From assembly GCA_025267735.1 (NCBI GenBank), contig CM046304.1, positions 12,524,001-12,588,000 of the forward strand: DNA of 64,000 nt. Reading direction: 5' to 3'. Below the pieces are notes generated by a model that saw nothing but the letters and a program-made list of their open reading frames with translations, searched no databases and was not told where the DNA came from. Of this stretch, positions 11,132-22,490 are shown one piece after another. A program made the translations under genes and the position numbers. Numbering within the stretch: position 1 is the first letter of the stretch; the number at the start of each line of letters is the position of its first letter. Source of the stretch: Mactra quadrangularis (Eukaryota; Mollusca; Bivalvia; Venerida; Mactridae).

Positions 11132-12164
11132 CATGACACACTCTTTAATAGATAAAAACGTTTCTCATTACAGTTCCAATGTTCATTAAAATGTGATTAA
11201 AGGAATATATTGAACATGTATTACTATAAGCCAAGATGTCGATTTCTCTAACAATCATAGTATCTGTATTAAATACAAGTGACCTGAAAAATGTAATTAT
11301 CGAATTGAATATGGACACTTCTGTAAAATAACATAATATATATTGAATATTGATCACCTAGTCTTTGAATGTACGATCTTTTGTCGAAACCCTCTGGCGA
11401 CAATCAATGTATGCATATAAAAGATGTCATATTACAATGTATATCAATATTATATACTCACATAATAGTATGAGGCAATCAATCTACATAAATATTTCTT
11501 TGCTACTTAAAGAGCCTCTGAGGGAAGTCTGGGTTTGCCCAACTGAGTTGCCTTATTATCATCACTATCTTCATTATATTTATTATCATTGTTATTATTA
11601 TCTTCATCATACTTATTATTATTATTTTCATCATCATCATCATCATTTATCAACATTATTATTATTGTTATTAAATTTATTGATATTATCATCATCATGA
11701 CTATTATGATTGTTATTGTTGTTTAACTGATTAATGTCATGATACACTTTTTAATAGATAATAAACTCAACGTTTCTCATTACAGTTACAATATTCAATT
11801 AAAATGAAATTAAAACTATACATTGAACGTGTATTACTATAAGCCACGATGTCGATTTCTCTAACAATCAATATATCTGTATATTAAATACAAGAGACCT
11901 GAAAAATGTAATTATCTAATTGACTATAGATACTCCTGAAAAATATCAGAATCTGTATTGAATATTGATGACCTAGTCTTTGAACGTTCGATCTTTTATT
12001 GAAATCTTCTAGTGGCAATCAATTATAAACATGTAAAAATGATGTCATGATAAATGGATATTATGTAATCATATACTATAGTACGAGGCAAGTCATTTGT
12101 GTAACCAGAAGTTTTTTGAGGCTCTTAGGGAAGACTGGGCTTGCCTAATTGAGTTGCCTTATTA
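11132..12164 (+). repeat. Direct duplication of a 428-bp unit, each copy ending in an ATT-type microsatellite
   Basis: Units at 11132-11559 and 11737-12164 have about the same length and share long blocks such as GATGTCGATTTCTCTAACAA, GACCTGAAAAATGTAATTAT, ACCTAGTCTTTGAA and GAGTTGCCTTATTA. Unit 1 is followed by an imperfect (ATT/ATC)n tract (about 11555-11700) and unit 2 by (ATT)n (12165-12185). A microsatellite tail after each copy resembles a retroposon 3' end, but no tRNA head or protein domain is visible. Confidence 0.75.
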
Positions 12165-12364
12165 AATTATTATTATTATTATTTTACTATTTTAATTATA
12201 AATATTTTTATTTTATTTATTGCGATCATGGTGTTATCATTTTTGTGGGATATGCACCCATCTTCGAGTGGCTTAAAACACTGAACCAGTAACAAATGGT
12301 TATATTGTATATAATGTCGTCAAAATTAACGACTGAGGATATATGCCTTATAAAAAAATCAGCC

Positions 12365-12968
12365 CTGCGTTCAGTTACCGCGAACGTTCTGTAACGTTCT
12401 GTAACGTTCGCCAACAGTAATAATTGAACGGCCTGTTAGCAGAAAACGTTTAAGGCCAGCAGCTAACGGTTTTAGTATATAGTACGCGAATATGAAACAA
12501 CCTGAAACAAAATAGTTCCAGTACATTTTGCAAAATAGTAACTGCCATAGCGAATAGACTATATCCAAAATTCAAATATTTGGGTTTTCCCCTCCGGTAC
12601 AAACAAACTTTCACGTTTCAATGAAATCGTGTGTAAAAAAGAACAGTAGTATTTAATCCATAGTTCGTGTTGTTTAGCAATAATGTGTAGACAACTTTGT
12701 TTGTACCGCCTGTGCACGGACGGAAAAACCCATAAATTTAATTTCTGGATTAGGTTAACGAAGTCGGCGGTGTTACTCCCGTTGATTTAGATCAATGCAT
12801 GTCGAAAAAACAAGTAAACAAGTCCTCCTCTCCGAATTCTTCTAATAAAATAGAAGTAACGACTCTCTTGCCCGCCATCTTTAAACGTTCGCACTTCAAC
12901 GGGTCGTTCAATTAACCGTTCATAACGATAACTGTGTTTGGCAAACGCTAACTGCTAACTGAACGCAG
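12365..12968. mobile_element. Non-autonomous DNA transposon with about 100-bp imperfect terminal inverted repeats
   Basis: The ends are CTGCGTTCAGTTA (12365) and its inverse TAACTGAACGCAG (ending 12968). Inverted homology continues inwards: GTTCGCCAACAGT against ACTGTGTTTGGCAAAC, TTGAACGGCC against GGGTCGTTCAA, and AACGTTTAAGG against TTTAAACGTT. The left end has a short internal tandem (TAACGTTCTG twice). No transposase. Superfamily not assigned; no target-site duplication resolved. Confidence 0.65.
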
Positions 12969-14959
12969 CCCAGTTTTTTGCATCATTACATGGGACAAAA
13001 TACCTTCTAACGCGAGCATCTACGAACATATCTTATACAAACATCTCTATCGCACACTTACTTCTTTTTATAAACAGTTCTTTATAAATCATCGACATTT
13101 ATTAGGTAAATGATATCAACAATAATAGAATAAACTTCAACGGTAAGAAATAAACGCCGAGTGTGAGCCGGAAACCAACAATCACGCACGTGTTTATGTC
13201 TTTAAGAGTGCAAACTGCGTAAAAAGTTAAGTTGAAAAGTAATAAAGTAAAAATGAATGTAATAAACATAAACACTTTTTGTACAATAAAAGTGAAAAAA
13301 AACTTTACCCACGCATAATAAACAAAGGCGTTTATGTAATTTAGTTTTTTAAAACGAAGTTTTTGCATGTATATTCATAAAAAACAACTAACAAATAACA
13401 ATGCCAAGTTTTCACTGTAACTATAACAATTAGAATTCTGGCATTAAGTATCTTATACAGTTAATGATGTAATAAATATAACACAGGTAAAGTACTCCAT
13501 CATTAACAATGATGATAATTAACAGTGTGGATACCTCAGTCTATGTACAAATCACATATCTCTGAAAGTGTGAATACAAGAATCACAATGAATTGTTATA
13601 TTTATAGTGACAACGTCTTGAGAATTGCAAGTCAAGCTCTGCATTAATTAACATATTTGTTTTCTGAAGCCTGGCCTACCCATGATAATTTTTTGTATAA
13701 TTTGTTCGTGATGTTTAAGGATGATAGCTACATTTTGTATTTTGGCTATATTTTCCATAGTGATTAATGGCATAGGAAACATGATTTAATTAATATGTAG
13801 CATAGTGATTATGTGTAATTAAACACTTTAAACAGCTTACACGAATCTTGTTCTGGCTTCCAAAACTTCATAAGCCGCTATTTTAACATATTGTTTTTCA
13901 TCTGATGAGACATTAATGTTCATTACAAATACGTGGAAGGCCTAAATCTAACAAGAACACTACCTTAACTTTGATCATGTATTTCTTAAGATGTTAAGAC
14001 TACGTATCTGTTAGTTTTTAGTTATTGAGTTTCCTACAATTTTAAACTTCACCTAAGAATATATTGTGAATGACAAAATCGTCTATTTAAAACGCGTAGA
14101 CAGCCCTGACAATTTCATTTAGACTGGGCAAATTTATCATAAAAGTACAAAAAAACATATATCAACAAAGATCAAACTATAGCACACATCCAAATTCAAC
14201 AGGTAATAAAAATATAGGCGCATTCAAAAATTTAGCCAACACTAGCCAATGCCAACCAAGATGGCAGCCTAAACGTTTCTTATTAATACTTACGACGTCA
14301 TATGCATGGAAAGTATGTATTGCAAAAAAACAACAGTTATTTAGTGTTGGCCAAATGAAAGTTTAATTATCAGGAAGTCTGTGAATTCCTTCAGAGTTCC
14401 AGGTAATATGAATCAATGCATGAAAAACCTGAAAGGTGTGCACTTTAAACTGACAGTTATACAAATAGAAAACAATAACTAAAAGTGTAAGCAATTATAG
14501 TAATGATGAGTTGGATCAGTAATTACAAAAATGATTCAAACACCAATCCTTCCCTCCTCTCTTTCTCATTCCTACTCATCTTTCTCTCTGACACATGCTA
14601 AAGCAATCATTGATAATGTAAAAGAAATATTTTCCGACAGAGTTCAATTAACATGTTGACTAGTCAATTTCTAGAATTTCACAAAAGTTACCTACAGGTA
14701 TAAATACAATGTAATATTCAATTGTATCAAGTTTAGTTTGAAAGTTCATCGTTAATTATATGGCTTCAGGATGGTAAGAATTTTAAACTAAGCATAAAAT
14801 TATACTTTTTGTACTTGAGTTTGTTTCCGTCTACATCAAGTTTAAAGTTAAGGGATAGTTTGATAGGTGGAATTTGTAATCGAATTCCATTCTCCTTCTT
14901 TCAACTGGTTTAGCAACCATCTACTAGGCGAATAATAAACGAAATTCTTACACCGGTTT
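12969..14959. other. Gene-free AT-rich stretch
   Basis: No supported gene. It contains short open frames only and no clear repeat beyond simple AT-rich tracts. Confidence 0.45.
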
Positions 14960-14971
14960 AGATCCAAAACA

Positions 14972-15284
14972 TAGCCGCCCGGCTAGCTCAGTTGGTAGCA
15001 CGCAAGTCTACTGATCGAGGGGTCGTGGGTTCGATTCCCGGGCGGGGCATACTTTCGATGAGCTTGGTCATGAATTTATTTCTACGGCCATTCTCCCTCC
15101 TACCAATGATTTTTAATTATGTAGGGCAGTTGTCAGTCACTGACGAAAGAATGTGCTTAGTAGTTGGTTAACAGCTAAATCCAGAGATTTAGCCTTTCCA
15201 GGAGGAGTGAGTAGGTTGACTGACCGCCGTGATATAACCTATATAATGTGTTGCTACGGCGTTAAACCCAACAAACAAACAAAC
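14972..15284 (+). mobile_element. SINE family A, full-length copy with perfect 12-bp target-site duplication
   Basis: tRNA-derived head with an A box (TAGCTCAGTTGG) and B box (GGTTCGATTCC), a central body (CAGTCACTGACG, CAGCTAAATCCAGAGATTTA), then a 3' tail (GTGTTGCTACGGCGTTAAAC) ending in (CAAA)n. The insertion is bounded by the exact direct repeat AGATCCAAAACA at 14960-14971 and 15285-15296, the mark of target-primed insertion. Other copies occur at 8.1, 16.5, 26.8, 28.7, 41.1, 53.0, 59.4 and 61.8 kb. The tail recalls the molluscan RUDI/V-SINE group; that name is from memory and unconfirmed. Transcription would be by RNA polymerase III from the internal boxes. Confidence 0.9.
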
Positions 15285-15802
15285 AGATCCAAAACAGTTC
15301 CATATCAGATATCGTCCATTTTAGCCTCGTGAGCCCCCTTAATGTATGCAACACTGGCAGTTGACTAAAAAATAACTATTACACCTGAACATACTATCTT
15401 AGATTTGAACATTTGTAATATAAGACATTTTGTGACTGACGTTTAATGACGATTGATTTTGTCATAAGATTCATTATGATAGAGCCATTAGAACTTCTTG
15501 GTTAAATTGGAGCAAACTACCGGTATATACAAATATTCATTGTCCGCGTTCTTAGGAATTTCTCGGCACAATTCTGTAGAAAAATAATCATTGAACCAAA
15601 TTTTATGAGTTTAATATTCTATTATCGTGTATACAGGATTCCAAAGTAAAAATGTAGCAATATATTTATACTGTGCGTTTGATAAAAGGACTCCTATATA
15701 ATTATAATTGGAATATTTATACATTGTGTTAGTATATAGATATGTACAAGGGCTGGTGGTCAAATAGCGTAAATAAATTGTTAGAGTTCGAGCTTGGGAT
15801 TG

Positions 15803-16152
15803 TTTGTTTGGGTTTTACGGCGCACTAATACAAAAAGGTCATATCGCGCCGATATGATGATACTATTAATTTAATCGATAGTAATGATTTAAAATCCTAT
15901 ATTTTATTATATATATTTATTTCCTTCAAAAAGTTAAGTATTGCATATGATGGTACTGACTCAAAAAGTTCTTTAAGTGAGTTAACCTTAAATGTTTGTC
16001 ACGGACGTATTGAAGATCCTGACAGTCAATGAGAACGTGTTTTACATTGAAATGCTCGTCCCATGGTATACATTTAGGCGCTTCCTCTCTTTTGAGAAGG
16101 TATGAATGTGTTAATCTAGTATGACCAATTTTACATCGCGTAATTACTATTT
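15803..16152 (-). mobile_element. 5'-truncated LINE insertion with perfect 13-bp target-site duplication
   Basis: The minus strand encodes a LINE C-terminus (ITRCKIGHTRLTHSYLLKRE, then KCIPWDEHFNVKHVLIDCQD), the zinc-finger-like tail common after reverse transcriptase. The insert is flanked by GAGCTTGGGATTG at 15790-15802 and 16153-16165. The open frame continues beyond 16152 only by chance into flanking DNA. The 3' terminus (GTGCGCCGTAAAACCCAAAC on the minus strand) closely matches the SINE A and B tails. The protein part is incomplete and inactive. Confidence 0.8.
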
Positions 16153-16533
16153 GAGCTTGGGATTGACAATATAAATATGTCAAAAGTTGACTATGTCGGT
16201 AATCAAGTTTACAATCTGTACCTAGTTTCTCTGTAACCATTATTTGCTCGTTTCATTCATCATCACTCACAAGACGTACTGCACTGGAAACAATGTTTCT
16301 ATCATTATAACATTATATTAGACATATCAAACACTTCATTATCATAGTGTAATGGTACGTAAAAATATGGTAATAAAAATAATAGACCTATTACAGTAAA
16401 TTTTGTACCGTTTTGTTTTGTATACCAGTCTGGTGTATGAATAAATCATACGGTATTTTTTTGTCCTTAGAATAATGATACGATCAGACTAATTCATTAA
16501 AGGTATAATATGATCATTCTAAATGCAAGTTTT

Positions 16534-16812
16534 TTTGCTTGGGTGGTTACAACGCCGTATCAATTGTAAGGGTCATCAAAGTTGCATCACGGTAGTCAGT
16601 CAACCTACTCAGCGTTCCTGGAAATGCTAAATCTCTGGATTTAGCTGTTATTCTGTTACTAGGCGCGTGCTTTCTTCGGTGACTGACAACTGGCTTACAT
16701 GATTAAGAATCAGTGGTAAAAGGGAGAATGGCCGTATAAATTATTTCACGATCAAGCTCCACGAAAGTAAGCCGCAACCGTGAATCGAACCCACGACCTT
16801 TCGATTAGTATT
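16534..16812 (-). mobile_element. SINE family A copy, head partly lost
   Basis: The minus strand carries the B box (GGTTCGATTCAC), the central TCACCGAAGAAAGC and AACAGCTAAATCC blocks, and a degenerate tail (TTGATACGGCGTTG). The A-box half of the tRNA-like head is missing or too diverged to see. Confidence 0.75.
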
Positions 16813-18930
16813 AAGCGAAACTATACATTATACATAACATTACAATAGAGCCATGCTCATTTCAACATGAATGAATCGAAGCTTAGATATACATTATATT
16901 TAATGATTCATTTTGTCATGCAATTTTTATAAAGAAAAACAGAAGATTTACGCAACTATCTCACAAATAGCTACAAATGACACTTCCACAGAATATTGCG
17001 TTCACAAGGTCAGACGACCAAGTGTTCAGACAGAGATAACGTATTCAAAACAAATAAATAAAAGACAATATTATTATAACTTGGAGTGAGTGTCCTCTTT
17101 AGTAAATGAGCTGATAACAAAATATTGTATTTAATAATTGAAATGACAAAGTGTCAACAATCAGATATTGATAACATGACGTCAGTAGCCTTCCCCGGTC
17201 ATCAAATGATTCACTTGTAACCATTTAACGAATGTCATTTGTATTATTTTAAGTCTTTCTATGTTATTCTAAATATTATTCCAGATATAAAGCCGAGGAC
17301 TCAAAAGTAAAATCTTGATGTTGTATGGACATCGAATACATCAATAAGTTATATTTTCAACGTTGGTAAATTAAGTAGAATTAAAAAAATCTAGAAGGGT
17401 ATTGCACTTGATTGTCAACCTTAGTCTCTCACATTTCTTTATAGAAAAAATTGCACGTTGTTAGTTAAGTTTTTATCTGTACGCACATGTTTTAATTGTA
17501 ATATATTGTGTAACATGCAATGTGAGACTTTGAAAAAAGTAAATAATACTATATGCATTTATAACTAATGTGATTGTTTTGTTTAGTGTATTTTTTGCCA
17601 TTACAATGTTTTTTCCCACATCAAAATACATCTGAATAGTATCTTACGCTAAAATCGTCTTGAAATTGTCATAAAACATAAAAAAAAATAAAACCAACTA
17701 CCGTACGCGTAAAGGTTTCATTATTTGATGTTCAAAACGTACGCATTGATATTCTACACAATTTTGTCCTAGTATAAATAAAAGGAAAAAAATCTCTGTA
17801 AAAAGATCTTTTCTGCTTTTGAATTTCGATGATTTTTGTTCAAATTAATTGTGCGAAAATATTTACATATAATTCTAAAAATGTGAATGCAGATCTATAC
17901 CAAAATGAAACAATGTTACACCAGTAGGCAGTCAAATATGGCATGCAGTACTACATTATTTATTAGGCAAAAACATACCATTAAACCATACCATTTTCTC
18001 CTCGAAAAAGAAAATATCACTTTACAATAAGGATGTACTTTATAAAAAGAGCTATCACTTTTAAAGCAGAGATATCTGCCCTGCAGACAGCAAGCATGTT
18101 GTTTTAAAAAGATATCTCTTTTGGTTAAACAGATATATTTTAAAGAGACATCTTAAAGTAGTAGCAAAAATATATTGAAAATACATGAAATATTTAGTTT
18201 ATAAATATGTATCTTTAACATAATTAAATTCCGCCAAATTAAGCATCAACGACTGTGTTAGATTTTTTCACATTAAAACAATAACACATTTCATTAAGTA
18301 AATGATAAAATACAATAAAAAAAATAAATTAAATTATCACCTTTCATCATGAGTAAATGTTATTAATCCCAATATTCATTAATCATAACAGCAGCAGTAG
18401 TGCGTATACACGCTACTCACGAAATAAGAGAGACACTGTGTTTCACTGATGATATTTATAAACGCTTGCTAGAACGGAGTTGTTGAAACGAGTATCAGTA
18501 AGCTACACGGTAGAAATTTGTTTAGATTTTACATTCTGGAAACTAGAGAAATTGACCGTCTACTTATATTCGGAGTTCATCGACGTTTATCGTAGCAGGA
18601 GTATAAAATAACCGAGTTATGTCGAACAATTCCGAACTCATAACGACTCTCATCGGCATATTCCGTAAATGTAAGTACAAATGGCCTCAGTATTCACAAT
18701 TTGATAATCAGCAAATGCTTCCATCATTCTCAGGCTCCAACAGATATGTTTAATGAGAGTTCTATTCACAGGTGAGTAAACAAGAAACATAATTCTTTTG
18801 ATCATTTATCCACAGACGATTTATTTATTTACTCAATCACATATTTGGCCAGCGGGTGTATGAGCTCAATTAATAATGTACGTACCTGAGCTATTTGAAC
18901 ATTCACTTGTATTGGTGTTACTCAAAACGC
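16813..18930. other. Gene-free AT-rich stretch
   Basis: No gene supported. A small region near 18020-18160 has repeated AGATATCT-like segments in both orientations, possibly the remains of a small inverted-repeat element, too degraded to call. Confidence 0.45.
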
Positions 18931-19110
18931 ATTACCTTTCCATGAAAATTTGACAATAATGTCAATTTTCCTTCATTAATAAGGTATTTTTGGAGAAATT
19001 TCCGGCCTTTTGGAAGGGTAGGTGAGTACTGGTTATGGACAATAGATCCAGGAAAGCTAGGTTAGGTGCGCTGGACGCCGTAAAATAATCTGAAAATTGT
19101 GTTGCTATGC
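18931..19110 (+). mobile_element. SINE family B copy, head missing
   Basis: Carries CCATGAAAATTTGACAATAA, GGAAGGGTAGGTGAGTACTG, CCAGGAAAGCTAGGTTAGG and the start of the tail (AAAATTGTGTTGCTATG). It matches the body of the full copy at 21192-21483. The tRNA-like head is absent. Confidence 0.75.
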
Positions 19111-20377
19111 TTCTGCGATCTAGGATGCATTTTAAGAAATGCCATTTTTGCTGTGTTTAGATGAATGGAAGTAAAATGCTTAGATTGTAGGTATTTATCT
19201 AATTTATACTTCAATGCACGAACGAGTTGATCATGTCAGTATATACATATTTCAGCATTTTCATATCGTTCCAATCAAACAAAACCCTGTTCTTGTACAG
19301 ATAGCCCTAGAAATAGACAAAAATCACGAGGTTTCCATTTTTATTTACTGAAATTTAGATGGGGTGACCGAGCATTGGTAGTGACCGAGCATAGGTAGTT
19401 GACTCTAACTGTCACATACAACTAAAAACATTTGTCTGACAGGCAGATGTGATGATTAATGAATCAGATTCCCATACAGGTCATCTTTCTATACGAAGCC
19501 TACCTTTGAAGCATTTGGTGCGATGGAAGTGTGATAAGCCATTAAAAAATATAACAATCTTACTATGTTCATGTATGCACCAGTGGTACACAGATGCGCG
19601 ATAAAGGGCCATCATGGCCCTCTTTTTTGAAAGTCATCGTTCCATAGGAATAACAACACTTACCACTAAGACTAATAAATATTTAAATTTCCATGCCTAC
19701 CAAGACAAAGAAGCGAATTCAAGCGTAAGTGCTCAAATTTAACTACATGTATCGATCTACAGATACGTTGTCTTTCCTTAAAAGCTATGATTTGATAACT
19801 AACTCCAAAAAACCCTAACTAGTCAGTAATTTCTAATTCTCGTTGTGAAAATAAACGCATTTAAAATACAGTAGCTCAAACCGGTCTTTAATTCATATTC
19901 AGTGTAAGACCATTTACTGCTACCAAAGAAATTTCGTAGATCAGTTGGTAGCATAAGCTGATATTGGCGAACAGCATTGAATAGTAGTTAATAAACCTGA
20001 TAAATCAGACCATTTATTCGCTAACAATAGCAGCTTCCCGAAGATATTTTAGTTAGAGACTATTTTTTCACGCGGATGTGTTGACTGAATTGCGTATCGT
20101 TGCGCTAAATCTGAAAGCGCATGACCGAATGTAATTGTCCGGGACATTTTAGTGTTACGTTCCATAAGTTAGGGTTTCTAAGGCCTGGGTTGCAAGCATC
20201 CAAAGCAAAATATCACGTAATTTCAAAATTCTTAGTACATGCGACATATGCTGAGACCTGCATTTTAAACTCACGAAATAACTTGCATGTTTAGTAATAA
20301 GTATACAAAACACGATCGTTTCCAAGGTTTCATTTTAAAACAAATCTAATTTATTTCATAACATACATTTACTAAGT
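19111..20377. other. Intergenic region upstream of the transporter exon duplication
   Basis: No gene supported. The last 150 bp before 20378 resemble the sequence before 23710 (ATACAAAACACG then TCGTTTCCAAGGTTTCATTT), so a promoter or 5' UTR segment was probably duplicated together with exon 1. A 17-bp unit (GTGACCGAGCATTGGTA) is tandemly repeated twice near 19362-19395. Confidence 0.5.
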
Positions 20378-20969
20378 ATGGGTGTATCCAAAGCTACAAG
20401 TTATGTAATGTTAGTTGGATGTATAATGTTTCGATTTTTAATAGCAGGAATATCGACTGGACTAGGTGTAATGTATGCCGAGCTAATTGATGTATTTAAA
20501 GCTGAGAGATGGGAAGTATCTCTTATACAAGGTATTATCTATGGATTGGCTGTCGGTGCTGGTAAGTAGTATTTATATACATGTTTATATTATATAGAGA
20601 TAACTTGTAATACGAATACAATGACACGCTACTAAAACGGTAGTTCTGTTGTGGTTCATTTGGAACTTCCTCGGCGATCTTCTACGCAGATAAACCTGTG
20701 ATAACATGAGGTGAAAAAGTAGACCTAAAGGAATTTGGTTTCTGTGGTAATATAGTCTGAACTACACAGAAATACGACGTGTGAGACATTGTACTGACGA
20801 AATGATGTGATAGAGCGTGTAACAATGTTATTATTTAATGTTGACATGAAAATTACAGATGCCGGACCTCAGGTTGTATTCCCACTACGTCTGATTTCCG
20901 AGGTATATCTTCGTAAATGATTGCCGAGGCTGTTCCGAATGGTTTTGGTTATTTGACCAATAAGCGCGC

Positions 20970-21130
20970 GCCTAACCACCACGTGATCATTGGTACGGTC
21001 TGATGAAAAGGTTCTCTAAGAGAGTTAACCTTAAAATGATTGTCGCGGAAATATGTAAGATCCTGACAGTTAAGAAGAACGTGTTTCACATTGAAATGTT
21101 TGTCACATAGTATACATTCCCAATAAGAGA
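20970..21130 (-). mobile_element. LINE C-terminal fragment
   Basis: The minus strand encodes ECILCDKHFNVKHVLLNCQD followed by YFRDNHFKVNSL, homologous to the fragment at 15926-16152 (CDEHFNVKHVL..DCQDL pattern). Only the zinc-finger-like tail remains. A SINE B copy lies just beyond it. Confidence 0.6.
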
Positions 21131-21191
21131 ACACTGAGTAATGGACAATAATGCTACAAACGTAGGAGATAACTGTCTGTACTAAAGCTGA

Positions 21192-21483
21192 TAACCCGGG
21201 TCGATAGCGCAGTTGGTAGCGCGCCGGGATTTGGAATCTCGTGCCCGAGGGGGTGCGGGTTCGAATCCCACACGGGAAGGTTATACCCTTCCATGAAAAT
21301 TTGACAATACTGTCGATTGTCCTCCATTGATTAGATAATATGGAGAAGTTTCCGGCCTTGTGGAAGGGTAGGCGAGTACTGGTTATAGACAATGGTCCAG
21401 GAAAGCCAGGTTAGGTGCGCTGGACGCCGTAAAATGACCTAAATTGTGTCGACACGGCGTTAAATCCAGTAAAACAAACAAAC
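21192..21483 (+). mobile_element. SINE family B, full-length copy
   Basis: tRNA-like head GGGTCGATAGCGCAGTTGG with B box GGTTCGAATCC, then a body (CCATGAAAATTTGACAATAC, GGAAGGGTAGGCGAGTACTG, TCCAGGAAAGCCAGGTTAGG) and a tail (CACGGCGTTAAATCC plus (CAAA)n). It is flanked by near-identical CTAAAGCTGAT (left) and CTAAAACTGAT (right), a likely target-site duplication. The tail is shared with SINE A; the body is shared with SINE C. Confidence 0.82.
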
Positions 21484-21599
21484 AAACAAGTAAACTAAAA
21501 CTGATGTCTTAACATGGTTTTATTAAACAACCTCTCAGCATAGTCCGACATGTTAGTTCCACGAGATGGTGATGAATCTTATAGAAGAAGATGAGCTGG

Positions 21600-22490
21600 A
21601 GTTTAGATCTTCTACGTTCCATTGACAACCGACTTAGTTTGTCTTGTATGGATGATACACAGTTTGTGTCGTAAAAGCGGTCGAAAGAGAATCTGGCAGC
21701 TCGTATTTGTATCAGTTCATTTCAATTTCTTTTTTTTGGTAGTTGTCTTTCTTTTTGTATCGGTTCATTGTTGCGGCGCTGTACTCAAGATTAGGGCGAA
21801 CTAGAGAGAAGTAAACAATATACTTGGTGTTGGAAGATGCAGTTGCCCCAGTATAAATTGAAATGAATGTCAACACCTACGTACTGAATTGGTATTTCTT
21901 TCTTGGATGAGATTAAATCCTTTAGTTGGTACTTGTACAAAAAGTGGATGCCTGAATTTAGGAAATATGAAAGTACATGTAGTTTGAAAATCCACTTAAC
22001 ATTTAAAATCCCATTCTGACAATGGGGATGATGAGGTCTTACTGGATGGTGCCTTGGTCAGCAGAAATATAGATTTGATTGTAAATGATAACATCATCAG
22101 CAATGAGTCGAGTCTTAGATAAGATGTTATTTGGAAGATCATTGATGAACAAATTGAAAACGATAGGGTAAGTACAAAACCTTGAGGCATGCCACTGATG
22201 ACTGGGACCTTATCAGATGTTGAACGCTCTACCAGCACTTGTTAACAGTGATCAGAAAGAAAAGATTAGATCCATCAAGTGTGACCATGAATACCATTGG
22301 GATGAATTTTGCAGACAAGACGTTAATGGGGAGCTCGGTCAAAGGCTGTTGAAAACCAAAAACAAGCATGTCTGTCTGCATACCTTTATCTCGTGAGGAA
22401 GGAAGTTATCACGACTGCGTCTTGACCAGAATCCGCGTGCCAATCAGTAAGGATGCTGTTAGAATCACGAATAAGCTGCCTGTATTTCCC
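21600..22490 (-). mobile_element. Degenerate LINE reverse-transcriptase fragment (Jockey/CR1-like)
   Basis: On the minus strand, broken frames read VPVISGMPQG (RT block 4), then segments recalling IADDVIIYNQ (catalytic YADD block changed to IADD), ISADQGTIQ and LEYSAATMNRY, with several frameshifts. A minus-strand remnant inside the intron between exons 1A and 2A. Dead. Confidence 0.65.

Noticed and set aside
11365..11700. 111-codon frame rich in His and Tyr
   Set aside because: It translates the ATT/ATC microsatellite.
14972..15045. tRNA gene at the start of the SINE A copy
   Set aside because: The head has A and B boxes but the acceptor arm does not pair properly, and the same sequence is followed by the same body in many copies; it is a SINE head.
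15926..16240. A 104-codon host gene
   Set aside because: It is the LINE C-terminus fused by chance to flanking DNA; the 13-bp target-site duplication marks the boundary at 16152.
21197..21280. tRNA gene (GGGTCGATAGCGCAGTTGG..)
   Set aside because: Same reasoning: poor cloverleaf, repeated with a SINE body downstream.
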